A stretch of DNA of 64,000 nt from Oscillospiraceae bacterium (GTDB lineage: Bacteria > Bacillota > Clostridia > Oscillospirales > Oscillospiraceae): contig JAFSAP010000073.1 in the NCBI GenBank assembly GCA_017440925.1, positions 1-64,000 on the forward strand, written 5' to 3'. Made by a program: the position numbers and the translations under genes. Position 1 is the stretch's first letter, and each line of letters opens with the position of its first letter. This document shows, in pieces, positions 16,551 to 24,699 of this stretch. The notes below the pieces were generated by a model. That model saw only the letters and a program-made list of their open reading frames with translations, did not search any database and was not told the DNA's origin.

Positions 16551-16717
16551 ATCGATAGAGGCGCGGTTTGCAAGAGTATGACGGCCAGGATGGAACGGTA
16601 ATTCCGGCACGCAGAAAGGGTACGCCGCCGAAGTTGGCACTTCTTACCGGATGTGTCTGCTGGGTCGTCGGAGAATATCCGCCGGACTGTCACAAATTCT
16701 TGTGAAGCGCTATCAAT
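16551..16717 (+). promoter_or_regulatory. Lysine riboswitch (L box) aptamer
   Basis: The conserved L-box blocks are present in order: GATAGAGGCGCGG then CAAGAGTATG (16554-16580), AAAGGGTACGCCGCCGAAG (from 16615), GCTGGGT (16659 onward), GACTGTCAC (16684 onward), and the closing GCGCTATC (16707-16714) that pairs with GATAG/GCGC at the start (P1). Order and spacing resemble the Bacillus subtilis lysC leader. Together with the terminator at 16752 it is a transcription-off switch: lysine binding should favour the terminator and stop the transporter genes. Confidence 0.92.
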
Positions 16718-16751
16718 GGTCATTCGGTGTGTTTTGTTTTTCCGTATTTCC

Positions 16752-16782
16752 ATGGACCGCTTTGCAGGCGGTCCATTTTTTA
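16752..16782 (+). terminator. Riboswitch-controlled terminator
   Basis: Perfect 9-bp stem ATGGACCGC / GCGGTCCAT with a seven-base loop and a six-T run, 35 bases after the aptamer and about 50 before the start codon. Confidence 0.85.
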
Positions 16783-16829
16783 TCCCCACCGGAAGGATTT
16801 TCCGGAATACACACAAAGAGGTAAGAATT

Positions 16830-17708
16830 ATGAAGAAGTTTCTGTCCCTGATGCTTGCACTGACCATGCTGCTGACCCTGGCTGCCTGCGGCAGCTCCAA
16901 TGAACCCGCTGCAACCGAAGCCCCTGCTGCTGAGGCTCCCGCTGCTATCACCGGCGTGGAAGATGGTGTTCTGACCGTCGGTATGGAATGCGCCTACGCT
17001 CCCTACAACTGGACCCAGATGGACGACAGCAATGGTGCTGTTCCCATTGCCAACAATCCCGGTGCCTATGCCAACGGCTACGACGTTATGATCGCCAAGA
17101 AGATCTGCGAAGCCAACGGTTGGGAACTGGAAGTTATGGCCATCGGCTGGGACGGCCTGGTTCCCGCTCTGAATGCCGGCCAGCTGGATGCCGTTATCGC
17201 CGGCCAGTCCATGACCGAGACCCGTATGCAGGAAGTTGACATGGCAGGCCCCTACTTCTACGCCTCCATCGTCTGCGTCACCCAGTCCGACAATGCCCTG
17301 GCATCTGCCACCGGTATCTCCCAGCTGTCCGGCGCCTGCACCGCTCAGACCGGTACCATCTGGTACGATTCCTGCCTGCCCCAGATCGAAGGCGCTGAGC
17401 TGATGCCCGCTTCCGAGACCGCTCCCGCCATGATCATGGCTGTCACCTCCGGCACCGTTGACTACATCTGCACCGACATGCCCACTGCCATGGGTGCCTG
17501 CGCAACCTATGACAACCTGACCATCCTGGACTTCACCGGCAGCGATGACAACTTCGAAGTGGACGAGGGCGAGATCAACATCGGTATCTCCGTCGTCAAG
17601 GGCAACACCTACCTGCTGGATGCCATGAACAAGGTTCTGGGCGAGATGACTGTTGAGGATTTCAACAACATCATGAACGAAGCCATCGGCGTACAGCCCG
17701 AGGTCTAA
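16830..17708 (+). CDS. Amino-acid ABC transporter substrate-binding lipoprotein, probable lysine binding
   Basis: A 292-residue lipoprotein: signal peptide with lipobox LAAC (Cys20), a short EPAATEAPAAEAPAA linker almost the same as that of the sugar-binding lipoprotein at 4373, then an SBP_bac_3 domain (LTVGMECAYAPYNWTQ, WDGLVPALNAGQLDAVIAGQ, YICTDMPTAMGA). This family binds polar amino acids. The lysine riboswitch directly upstream makes lysine the probable ligand; that is inference from regulation. The start is ATG 16830 after AAAGAGG. The permease gene follows after 98 bases with a hairpin between. Confidence 0.9.
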   Translation: MKKFLSLMLALTMLLTLAACGSSNEPAATEAPAAEAPAAITGVEDGVLTVGMECAYAPYNWTQMDDSNGAVPIANNPGAYANGYDVMIAKKICEANGWELEVMAIGWDGLVPALNAGQLDAVIAGQSMTETRMQEVDMAGPYFYASIVCVTQSDNALASATGISQLSGACTAQTGTIWYDSCLPQIEGAELMPASETAPAMIMAVTSGTVDYICTDMPTAMGACATYDNLTILDFTGSDDNFEVDEGEINIGISVVKGNTYLLDAMNKVLGEMTVEDFNNIMNEAIGVQPEV

Positions 17709-17731
17709 GCACAAAAACAACCATAAAATAT

Positions 17732-17765
17732 CTGACCGGACTGCCATTTGCGGCAGCCCGGTCAG
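17732..17765 (+). other. Intergenic hairpin between binding protein and permease
   Basis: CTGACCGG-ACTGCC pairs with GGCAG-CCCGGTCAG around a six-base loop, with one bulge and no T run. Likely an RNA-stability or processing structure that raises binding-protein yield. Confidence 0.45.
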
Positions 17766-17806
17766 ACTGTGTGAAACCAATTTCTTGACAGGAAGGAAAC
17801 CGATTC

Positions 17807-18721
17807 ATGGATAAGCTTGCAAAGCTCGTAACGGATATCGGAAAGCTCTGGGCGAATTACTCCGGCGCATATTTTACCGGTATTCAGAATACGCTGATTC
17901 TGGCGGTGGCGGCTACGCTGGCCGGCTGCCTCATTGGCCTTCTGTGCGGTGTTCTCAACACCATTCCCTATACAAAGAATGACCATCCCGTAAAGCGGTT
18001 CTTTCTGAAGCTGCTGCGGGTGCTGATCCGGATTTATGTGGAAGTGTTCCGCGGTACCCCCATGGTTCTGCAGGCTGTGTTCATTTTCTACGGCCTGCCG
18101 TATTTCACGGATGGCGCTGTTGCCTTTAAGGGCATGGCTGGTATCTGGACGGCAGCGCTGATCGTTGTTTCTATCAACACCGGTGCTTATATGGCAGAAT
18201 CTGTCCGCGGCGGTATCATCTCCATTGATCCCGGCCAGACCGAGGGTGCCAAAGCCATTGGCATGACCCATGTTCAGACCATGGTGAATGTCATCATGCC
18301 CCAGGCCCTGCGTAACATCATTCCCCAGATCGGCAACAACTTCATTATCAACATCAAGGATACTTCCGTCATGTTCGTCATCGGTTTTGTGGAATTCTTC
18401 GCCACCCACCGGAATATCGTTGGTGTCAATCTGTTGTATTTCCCCTCTGCCGTTATCGAGATGGTAGGCTATCTGACACTGACCTTGCTGGCCTCCTTCG
18501 GCCTGCGGTGGCTGGAGAAGTGGCTGGACGGCGACGACAACTATGAACTGGTCAGTGAGGATTCTCTGGCCATGAGCGCCGGCACCTATTCCCATCCCAG
18601 CCGCAAGACCCCCTTCGATGAGAACAGCAAGGAATTCAGCGCCAAGGCCCAGCTGGAAAAGGAAAAGCGGGAACGTACCCGCCAGGCGCTGAAATTTGGC
18701 AGACCGAAAGGAGACCGCTGA
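17807..18721 (+). CDS. Amino-acid ABC transporter permease, probable lysine uptake
   Basis: A 304-residue His/Glu/Gln-type permease. The segment [14 protein letters not shown] begins the first membrane span; [21 protein letters not shown] and [24 protein letters not shown] are the family signatures, the latter being the coupling loop for the ATPase. The C-terminal tail (about 60 residues, rich in Lys, Glu and Arg) is longer than usual and predicted cytoplasmic. It lies between the binding-protein and ATPase genes under the lysine riboswitch. A good ribosome site for the ATPase lies inside its 3' end. Confidence 0.92.
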   Translation: MDKLAKLVTDIGKLWANYSGAYFTGIQNTLILAVAATLAGCLIGLLCGVLNTIPYTKNDHPVKRFFLKLLRVLIRIYVEVFRGTPMVLQAVFIFYGLPYFTDGAVAFKGMAGIWTAALIVVSINTGAYMAESVRGGIISIDPGQTEGAKAIGMTHVQTMVNVIMPQALRNIIPQIGNNFIINIKDTSVMFVIGFVEFFATHRNIVGVNLLYFPSAVIEMVGYLTLTLLASFGLRWLEKWLDGDDNYELVSEDSLAMSAGTYSHPSRKTPFDENSKEFSAKAQLEKEKRERTRQALKFGRPKGDR

Positions 18722-18722
18722 T

Positions 18723-19463
18723 ATGGATAACGTGATTCTGCAGGTCAACCACCTGTCCAAGTCCTTTGGCACCCATGAAGTTCTGAAGGATATCGACTTT
18801 TCTGTCAGCAAGGGCGATGTGACCTCCATCATCGGCGCATCCGGCTCCGGCAAATCCACACTGCTTCGCTGCATCAACCTGCTGGAGAATCCCACCTCCG
18901 GTGAGATCCTTTACCATGGTGAGAATGTGGTGCGCCGTGGCTTCAATGCTGCCGCTTACCGTGCCCGGGTGGGCATGGTGTTCCAGTCCTTTAATCTGTT
19001 CAACAACATGACTGTGCTGGAAAACTGCATCGTTGGCCAGGTGAAGGTGCTGAAAAAGAACCGGGAGGAAGCGCGGCAGCATGCCATGTACTATCTGGAA
19101 AAGGTCGGCATGGCACCCTATATCAACGCAAAACCCAGGCAGATCTCCGGTGGTCAGAAGCAGCGTGTGGCTATCGCCCGGGCCCTGGCCATGGATCCCG
19201 AGGTTCTGCTCTTTGACGAGCCTACCTCTGCACTGGATCCCGAAATGGTGGGCGAAGTTCTCACTGTCATGCAGAGCCTGGCCCAGGAAGGCATCACTAT
19301 GTTGGTGGTCACCCATGAGATGGCCTTTGCCCGGGATGTCAGCAACCGGGTGGTCTACATGAACCAGGGTGTCATCTGTGAAGAAGGCACGCCCGCAGAG
19401 GTCTTTGGCAATCCCCAGAAGCAGGAGACCCGGGATTTCCTGGCCCGCTTCCGTAATAATTAA
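18723..19463 (+). CDS. Amino-acid ABC transporter ATP-binding protein, probable lysine uptake
   Basis: A 246-residue GlnQ/HisP-type ATPase: Walker [10 protein letters not shown] (about residue 37), Q-loop [16 protein letters not shown], signature [17 protein letters not shown], Walker [16 protein letters not shown] and the H-loop VVTHEMAFA. Length is normal. I start at ATG 18723, one base after the permease stop, with AAAGGAG nine bases upstream; upstream in-frame codons are inside the permease. A strong terminator closes the operon. Confidence 0.94.
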   Translation: MDNVILQVNHLSKSFGTHEVLKDIDFSVSKGDVTSIIGASGSGKSTLLRCINLLENPTSGEILYHGENVVRRGFNAAAYRARVGMVFQSFNLFNNMTVLENCIVGQVKVLKKNREEARQHAMYYLEKVGMAPYINAKPRQISGGQKQRVAIARALAMDPEVLLFDEPTSALDPEMVGEVLTVMQSLAQEGITMLVVTHEMAFARDVSNRVVYMNQGVICEEGTPAEVFGNPQKQETRDFLARFRNN

Positions 19464-19471
19464 ACAAGAGA

Positions 19472-19508
19472 AACAGGACAGGCCCTTATGGGTGCCTGTC
19501 CTGTTTTT
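19472..19508 (+). terminator. Rho-independent terminator of the lysine ABC operon
   Basis: Stem AACAGGACAGGC / GCCTGTCCTGTT followed by a T run. Confidence 0.85.
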
Positions 19509-19608
19509 GTGCAGGGGGAAATCTTAAGAAACAGACGAAACAGGTAACTTTTTGTTGAAATTATTACAGAAGTTACAACAAGAAACAGGGAATTGACATT
19601 TTTTGTGG

Positions 19609-19637
19609 TTGTAAATTTCTTAAGAATGGTGTATAAT
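19609..19637 (+). promoter_or_regulatory. Promoter for murC
   Basis: TTGTAA (19609-19614), 17 bp and TATAAT (19632-19637). A TTGACA at 19593 is too far from this -10 box to pair with it. Confidence 0.6.
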
Positions 19638-19679
19638 GCCTTAAGTTACTGTAATGTTTATTATGCGGGAGTATGACAT

Positions 19680-21041
19680 ATGTTTAGAAGCAAAAAAATT
19701 GCCAAATACCTTGCTCCGGGAAACCATGTGCATCTGGTTGGTATTGGCGGTGTATCCATGCGTCCTCTGGGACTGGTTCTCAAGGGCATGGGTATGCATG
19801 TCACCGGCTCGGATATGAGTGCATCTTCCAGCACCGAGGAACTGGAAAAGCAGGGCATCCCTGTTCATATTGGCCATAATGCTGAGAATATTGAAGGTGC
19901 GGACTGCATCATCCGAACCGCCGCAGCCCACAATGACAACCCCGAGATCGCCGCTGCCCGTGCTGCAGGCATTCCCGTTTTTGAACGGGCCCAGGCCTGG
20001 GGTGAGATCATGAAGTCCTATAAAAATGCGGTCTGCATTTCCGGTACCCACGGTAAAACCACCACCACTTCCATGATGACCCACATTCTCATGGAGGCTG
20101 ACCTGGATCCCACGGTTATGATCGGCGGTTATTTGCCGCTGCTCCATGCAACCCACCGGGTAGGACATGGCGATACCATTGTTATGGAAAGCTGCGAATA
20201 CTGCGACTCCTTCCTGAATTTCTTCCCCACCCTGGCGGTGGTGCTGAATGTGGAAGCAGATCACTTGGACTACTTTAAGGATCTGGCGGATATTCAGAAA
20301 TCCTTCCATAAATTTGCCGAACTGGCCACCTTTGGTGTCATTGCCAACGGTGATGACGAGCATACCATCCAGGCTATGGAAGGCATCGACTATGTTTCCT
20401 TTGGCCTGCAGGAATCCAACCGGATCCATGCGGCCAATATGTGTGCTGACTGGCGGCATTTTGACGTCATCTGCGACAATGAATTCTACTGCCATCTGGA
20501 TATGGGTGTTCTGGGCCGCCATAATGCGCTGAATGCCTTGGCCGCTGCCGCATCCGCCTGGATGATGGGCATTCCCGGAGAGACGGTTGCCCATGGCCTG
20601 GAATCCTTCCATGGCGCAGGCCGCCGTATGGAGTTCAAAGGCAAGTGGCGTGGCGCAGATGTGTACGATGACTATGCCCACCATCCCGATGAACTGGCAG
20701 CCACCATCGATTCCGTCCGGACCTCTTTCCCTGGCCGCCGTCTGGTGCTGGCTTTCCAGCCCCATACATACAGCCGTACCCATTCTCTGTTTGATGATTT
20801 TGTCCGGGAACTGAAAAAGGCAGATGTGCTGGTTCTGGCAGAGATCTATGCTGCCCGGGAGCGGAACACCATTGGCATTTCTTCCGCTCATGTGGCAGAG
20901 CAGATCCCCGGCGCGGTCTATTGCGAGACATTGCCCGATGTGACTGCTTACCTGCAGCAGATCATCCGGGAGGACGACGTGGTAATTACCATGGGCGCCG
21001 GTGATATTTTCCGCGCAGGTGAAGCCCTGCTGGAGCTTTAA
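19680..21041 (+). CDS. murC: UDP-N-acetylmuramate--L-alanine ligase
   Basis: A 453-residue Mur ligase that adds L-alanine to UDP-MurNAc, the first amino-acid step of cell-wall precursor synthesis in the cytoplasm. The N-terminal UDP-binding segment VHLVGIGGVSMRPLG, the ATP P-loop GTHGKTTTT (residues 122-130), NVEADHLDYF and DDYAHHPDELAATI are all present. The start ATG 19680 is preceded by CGGGAG. It is a single-gene unit with its own promoter and a bidirectional terminator. ddl follows about 530 bases later on the same strand. Confidence 0.95.
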   Translation: MFRSKKIAKYLAPGNHVHLVGIGGVSMRPLGLVLKGMGMHVTGSDMSASSSTEELEKQGIPVHIGHNAENIEGADCIIRTAAAHNDNPEIAAARAAGIPVFERAQAWGEIMKSYKNAVCISGTHGKTTTTSMMTHILMEADLDPTVMIGGYLPLLHATHRVGHGDTIVMESCEYCDSFLNFFPTLAVVLNVEADHLDYFKDLADIQKSFHKFAELATFGVIANGDDEHTIQAMEGIDYVSFGLQESNRIHAANMCADWRHFDVICDNEFYCHLDMGVLGRHNALNALAAAASAWMMGIPGETVAHGLESFHGAGRRMEFKGKWRGADVYDDYAHHPDELAATIDSVRTSFPGRRLVLAFQPHTYSRTHSLFDDFVRELKKADVLVLAEIYAARERNTIGISSAHVAEQIPGAVYCETLPDVTAYLQQIIREDDVVITMGAGDIFRAGEALLEL

Positions 21042-21045
21042 CCAT

Positions 21046-21076
21046 AAAAAACGTGCCGGTAAAACGGCACGTTTTC
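21046..21076. terminator. Bidirectional terminator
   Basis: AAAACGTGCCG / CGGCACGTTTT between murC and a convergent hypothetical gene. Confidence 0.8.
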
Positions 21077-21081
21077 CTAAA

Positions 21082-21474
21082 TTATTCTTCCAATACCAAG
21101 TGCTGGACGCCGGAAGCTTCGAATTCGGACATATACCGGTCCATTCTTCCAACGATCTCATCATAATTTTCTTCGTTGATTTCCGGATAGTCCATATCCC
21201 GGCGGGAGAGCTCTTCTGCCAGGATCTCATAAAAGACATTGTCCTCATAATAGGCAATGGCTTCATGGATCCCGCCCTCGGAAAAGGCCCGGGAGGGAAC
21301 AATCTCTCCGTTCCATACCTCGGACAGGGCAGGAGACAGGGCAAACAGTTTGCTTTCCAGATTGTCGTAATCAGCAAAGCGGTCATCACCGCGGGTGGAA
21401 TTTAAAACCCAGTTGCCGATGTATACCATGTCCAGCAGCCGGCGGAATTCTTTTGGTGTCAGTTCGATCTGCAT
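21082..21474 (-). CDS. Conserved-looking hypothetical protein
   Basis: A 130-residue acidic, soluble protein without signal peptide or membrane span. It starts MQIELTPKEFRRLLDMVYIGNWVLN and ends in an acidic helical stretch. A clear AGGAGG site lies seven bases before ATG 21474. I do not recognise the family. It is transcribed against murC and shares its terminator. The good ribosome site and codon use like its neighbours support a real gene. Confidence 0.75.
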   Translation of the reverse strand: MQIELTPKEFRRLLDMVYIGNWVLNSTRGDDRFADYDNLESKLFALSPALSEVWNGEIVPSRAFSEGGIHEAIAYYEDNVFYEILAEELSRRDMDYPEINEENYDEIVGRMDRYMSEFEASGVQHLVLEE

Positions 21475-21574
21475 GGGGAACCTCCTGTAGGCTTACTGCA
21501 ATATAGTATATCAGAAAACTTTCAGATTTCCAGATGGAATATGTGATTTATTTTCGTTAAAAGAGGCGATCAAT

Positions 21575-22645
21575 GTGAAAAAACTCAGTGTATGTGTTCT
21601 CTTCGGCGGCATGAGCCCGGAGCATGAGGTTTCCCTGCGCTCTGCAGAGGCTGTTCTGAACAACATCGATCATAATAAGTATAATGTGTTCCCTGTGGGC
21701 ATTGCCAAGGATGGTGACTGGATCCTCTTTGGCGGCAAGGATTATTCCATGCTGCCCACCGGTGAGTGGGAGAAGTATCCCAAGAACCGCCGGGCAGCCA
21801 TTTCTCCTGTCCGGGGGCAGGGGCTGCTGAGCTTTGAGGGCGACTGCGTGGTGCGGGAATGGATCGATGTGGTGTTCCCGGTTCTCCATGGCGAAAACGG
21901 CGAGGATGGCGCCATGCAGGGGTTGCTGAAGCTGGCCGGCATCCCTTACGTAGGCCCCCATGTGGCAGCTTCCGCAGTTGCCATGGATAAGACCCTGACC
22001 AAACTGGTGGTGGATCATGCTGGGGTTCCCCAGGCAGCATGGCATCTGGTGCACCGTAGTGAACTGAGCAACCATATGAACAATATTCTGGATGTGCTGG
22101 AAAAGAAGTTCCAGTATCCCATGTTTGTAAAGCCTGCGGGCACTGGTTCCTCTGTTGGTGTTTCCAAGGCTGCTGACCGGGATGCCCTGGACCGTGCACT
22201 GATGAACGCAGCCAAATATGATGAAAAGATCCTGGTAGAGGAGTTCATCCATGGCCGGGAGATCGAGGTTGCTGTGATGGGCAATGACAATCCGGTTGCA
22301 TCCATCTGCGGTGAGATCGATTCCGGTGCGGATTTCTATGACTATGAGGCCAAGTATGTCACCGATACCTCCCGGGCCTACATTCCTGCCCGGATCCCTG
22401 AGGATGTGCAGGAGGTTGTACGGGAATACGCCATCAAAGTTTATTCTGCCATTGGCTGCCAGGGCCTGAGCCGCGTAGACTTCTTTGTTACCTACGAAGA
22501 TAACCGTGTGGTATTCAACGAGATCAACACACTTCCTGGCTTTACTTCCATTTCTATGTACCCCAAGCTCTTTGCAGCCAGCGGTATCCGTTACAGCCAG
22601 CTTATTGACCTGCTGCTTCAGCTGGCACAGGAGGCGAAGGAATGA
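21575..22645 (+). CDS. ddl: D-alanine--D-alanine ligase
   Basis: A 356-residue ATP-grasp enzyme that joins two D-alanines for peptidoglycan. Visible landmarks: VLFGGMSPEHEVSLRSA at the N-terminus, VFPVLHGENGEDGAMQGLLKLAGIPYVG, the ATP-grasp loop FVKPAGTGSSVGVSK, and VVFNEINTLPGF near the C-terminus. A Phe/Tyr region typical of D-Ala or D-Lac specificity was not analysed. GTG 21575 is chosen as start, with AAAGAGG eight bases upstream. The next gene overlaps by four bases (ATGA), implying coupled translation. Confidence 0.95.
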   Translation: MKKLSVCVLFGGMSPEHEVSLRSAEAVLNNIDHNKYNVFPVGIAKDGDWILFGGKDYSMLPTGEWEKYPKNRRAAISPVRGQGLLSFEGDCVVREWIDVVFPVLHGENGEDGAMQGLLKLAGIPYVGPHVAASAVAMDKTLTKLVVDHAGVPQAAWHLVHRSELSNHMNNILDVLEKKFQYPMFVKPAGTGSSVGVSKAADRDALDRALMNAAKYDEKILVEEFIHGREIEVAVMGNDNPVASICGEIDSGADFYDYEAKYVTDTSRAYIPARIPEDVQEVVREYAIKVYSAIGCQGLSRVDFFVTYEDNRVVFNEINTLPGFTSISMYPKLFAASGIRYSQLIDLLLQLAQEAKE

Positions 22646-23064
22646 AACGGGATGTGGTTTTGTCCATCCGGGGCCGTCAGACCTATGCTGACGCAGAGCC
22701 GGAAGTAATTGAGCTGGTCACAGACGGTACCATGGCCTACCGCAGCGGCGGCTGGGATATCAGCTACCAGGAAAGTGCTCTGACCGGATTGGAGGGTGTT
22801 ACCACCACATTCCGGGTAGAACCGGGAAAAATCATCCTGCGCCGCACGGGAAAACTCCAGTCAGAGATGGTGTTTCAGGAGGGAGTTGCCCATGATTCCC
22901 TGTATCAGATGCCTTTTGGCGCAATGATGATGACTGTGAAAGCCACTTTCGTATTCTTCGACATTGTGGAAGACGGTGGCACCATCGATCTGACCTATCA
23001 TATTGATATTGAGAATACCTCAGCCGGTGTGATTGATTATCACCTGGATATCCGGGCAAAGTAA
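22642..23064 (+). CDS. DUF1934 (YwiB-like) beta-barrel protein
   Basis: A 140-residue protein matching the DUF1934 pattern: a calycin-like barrel with DVVLSIRGRQTY at the start, YRSGGWDISYQESALTGLEGVTTTF and a C-terminal IDLTYHIDIEN strand. The function of the family is unknown. The start codon overlaps the ddl stop, so it is co-expressed with a cell-wall enzyme. No signal peptide. A bidirectional terminator follows. Confidence 0.82.
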   Translation: MKRDVVLSIRGRQTYADAEPEVIELVTDGTMAYRSGGWDISYQESALTGLEGVTTTFRVEPGKIILRRTGKLQSEMVFQEGVAHDSLYQMPFGAMMMTVKATFVFFDIVEDGGTIDLTYHIDIENTSAGVIDYHLDIRAK

Positions 23065-23131
23065 TACTTTGTTTCCATGAAAACCCTTAACCCTTTGGCT
23101 GGAAGGCTTTCGTGGAATATCAGCATAGAAT

Positions 23132-23160
23132 AAAAGGACGCACTTATGTGCGTCCTTTTG
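23132..23160. terminator. Bidirectional terminator
   Basis: AAAAGGACGCAC / GTGCGTCCTTTT with a TTAT loop, between DUF1934 and the convergent VanW gene. Confidence 0.85.
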
Positions 23161-23161
23161 C

Positions 23162-24646
23162 TTATCGCATATAATTTGATCTGGCTTCCAGTTCACGGCT
23201 GATCAGTTCATCGGTTTGCCGGTCGTATTTGCATTTGTAGCTGCGGGCATAGATGTAGCTGCCGCCCCAACCGGCTTCCGATTCCATTTCAATGTAATAA
23301 TCCCGTTCCTCGGTACCCAGAATGGTGACTTTTACATAACCGTCAGATACCTCGGCGGCAATTTTGATGGGGAAATTGGTGGAATTTCGGAACTGAAAGT
23401 CCGGCCCGCCCCAGTTGACAGTGGCATCCAGGCCGTAATCGATATAGCTTACCGCATAGCCGTGATTGCGTCGGAATACGATCTCCAGATCGGCGTACAG
23501 GGCAGCGCAGTAAATGGTGGAGGAACCCTGGCAAATACCGCCGCCGTAGGATTGCACCAGATTCCAGCCGGAGTAGGCGCCGGCCCGCAGATATCCGTTT
23601 TCCTTTGTTCTGGGGCCTAAGGTATCGTTGTAGGAGAAGACCTCTCCTGGCTGAAGCACCAGGCCGTTCATGGATTCGCAGGCCCGGCGCAGATTGTTGT
23701 TCCGGTTTTCGTCTTTGGTATGAGGGGTTTCACAGTAGCCGAGTACATCCCGGAAGTAAACCTCGTCGCCGTAGATCTCCGGTTCCTGAAACTCCATGGG
23801 AATACAGAGTGTTTCTCCGAATTCTGCGTTGGAAACCTGCTTCTTGGCCGCGTCCAGATCGAAATGATAGCCGAAAGTGCCGGGAATCACTTCATGCTTT
23901 TCCATATCCAGAGAATCATCCACAGGGGCGATATATAACTCGTCATAAATCGCCTGCAGATCGGGTTCTTCCGGCTGTTCCAGAATATCCACACGGAAAG
24001 AATCCGCTACAGTGTAATTTCCCCCTTCGAAAGCAGAATCATATACGGCGAGGATTTTTTCCAAAGCATCTTCCTGGTCAAGCCGGGCAGTGGGAAGTCC
24101 CATGGTCAGTTCCAGCGTTTGCGGCTGATTTTCTTCTGACTGGTTTTCAATTTCCAGATCCGGCATGGTACCGGTCAGCACATAATGGCTGGCTGATACA
24201 TCTGTATCGTACTTTGCGGCATAGGCAGCCAACGCATCCCGAATATAGGTTTCCTCCAGCTTTAAATAGGGCGTAAGGCCGATGGAGGGGTTATGGCTGC
24301 CAATGCGTCCGATGCTGTATGCTGCGGTTACAGCACGCCAGGTCTGGAGCTTCAGCCTGGTATCGGCAGGGGAAAGGTGAATGGTTTCTTCCGGTAGGTT
24401 TACAGCAAGAACCATGTTTTCCAGCACGGCATCGGAAGCCGCTTCCAGCACCTTGTAGGCTTTTTCCGGGGACATTCCGCCTACATCCATGCCACCGACC
24501 TGGACACCAGGCAGGATTTTGCAGTCGTTGGGTTCCAGTCCCACATAGAGGGTACCTGTGGTCAGAAGTGCCATCAGCGCAAACAGGACCCCTTTGCAAA
24601 ATACAGGGATCACTTTCCGCAAGAATTTTCGCAGTTTATACTCCAT
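23162..24646 (-). CDS. VanW family protein with peptidoglycan-binding-like N-terminal domain
   Basis: A 494-residue protein anchored by one N-terminal membrane segment (about residues 15-37) with the bulk outside the cell. Residues about 45-310 resemble PG_binding_4 repeats (GVQVGGMDVGGMSPEKAYKVL; GTFGYHFDLDAA). The C-terminal VanW domain shows NNLRRACESMNGLVLQPGE, FSYNDTLGPRT and YGGGICQGSSTIYCAAL. VanW proteins occur in some vancomycin-resistance clusters but are common in Clostridia as cell-wall-associated proteins of unknown function, so no resistance role is implied. The start is ATG 24646 with AAAGGAGG upstream; GTG 24655 abuts that site. Confidence 0.88.
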   Translation of the reverse strand: MEYKLRKFLRKVIPVFCKGVLFALMALLTTGTLYVGLEPNDCKILPGVQVGGMDVGGMSPEKAYKVLEAASDAVLENMVLAVNLPEETIHLSPADTRLKLQTWRAVTAAYSIGRIGSHNPSIGLTPYLKLEETYIRDALAAYAAKYDTDVSASHYVLTGTMPDLEIENQSEENQPQTLELTMGLPTARLDQEDALEKILAVYDSAFEGGNYTVADSFRVDILEQPEEPDLQAIYDELYIAPVDDSLDMEKHEVIPGTFGYHFDLDAAKKQVSNAEFGETLCIPMEFQEPEIYGDEVYFRDVLGYCETPHTKDENRNNNLRRACESMNGLVLQPGEVFSYNDTLGPRTKENGYLRAGAYSGWNLVQSYGGGICQGSSTIYCAALYADLEIVFRRNHGYAVSYIDYGLDATVNWGGPDFQFRNSTNFPIKIAAEVSDGYVKVTILGTEERDYYIEMESEAGWGGSYIYARSYKCKYDRQTDELISRELEARSNYMR

Positions 24647-24699
24647 AAATGGCACCTCCTTTTGAAAAGTATAACATATCGGGTGACAAATGAAAAGGG

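Noticed and set aside
19593..19598. TTGACA upstream of murC as the -35 box
   Set aside because: It is 33 bases from the TATAAT at 19632. TTGTAA at 19609 has the correct 17-base spacing.
23162..24646. VanW protein as a sign of a vancomycin-resistance cluster
   Set aside because: No vanHAX, vanY, vanZ or VanRS genes nearby. VanW proteins are widespread in susceptible Clostridia.
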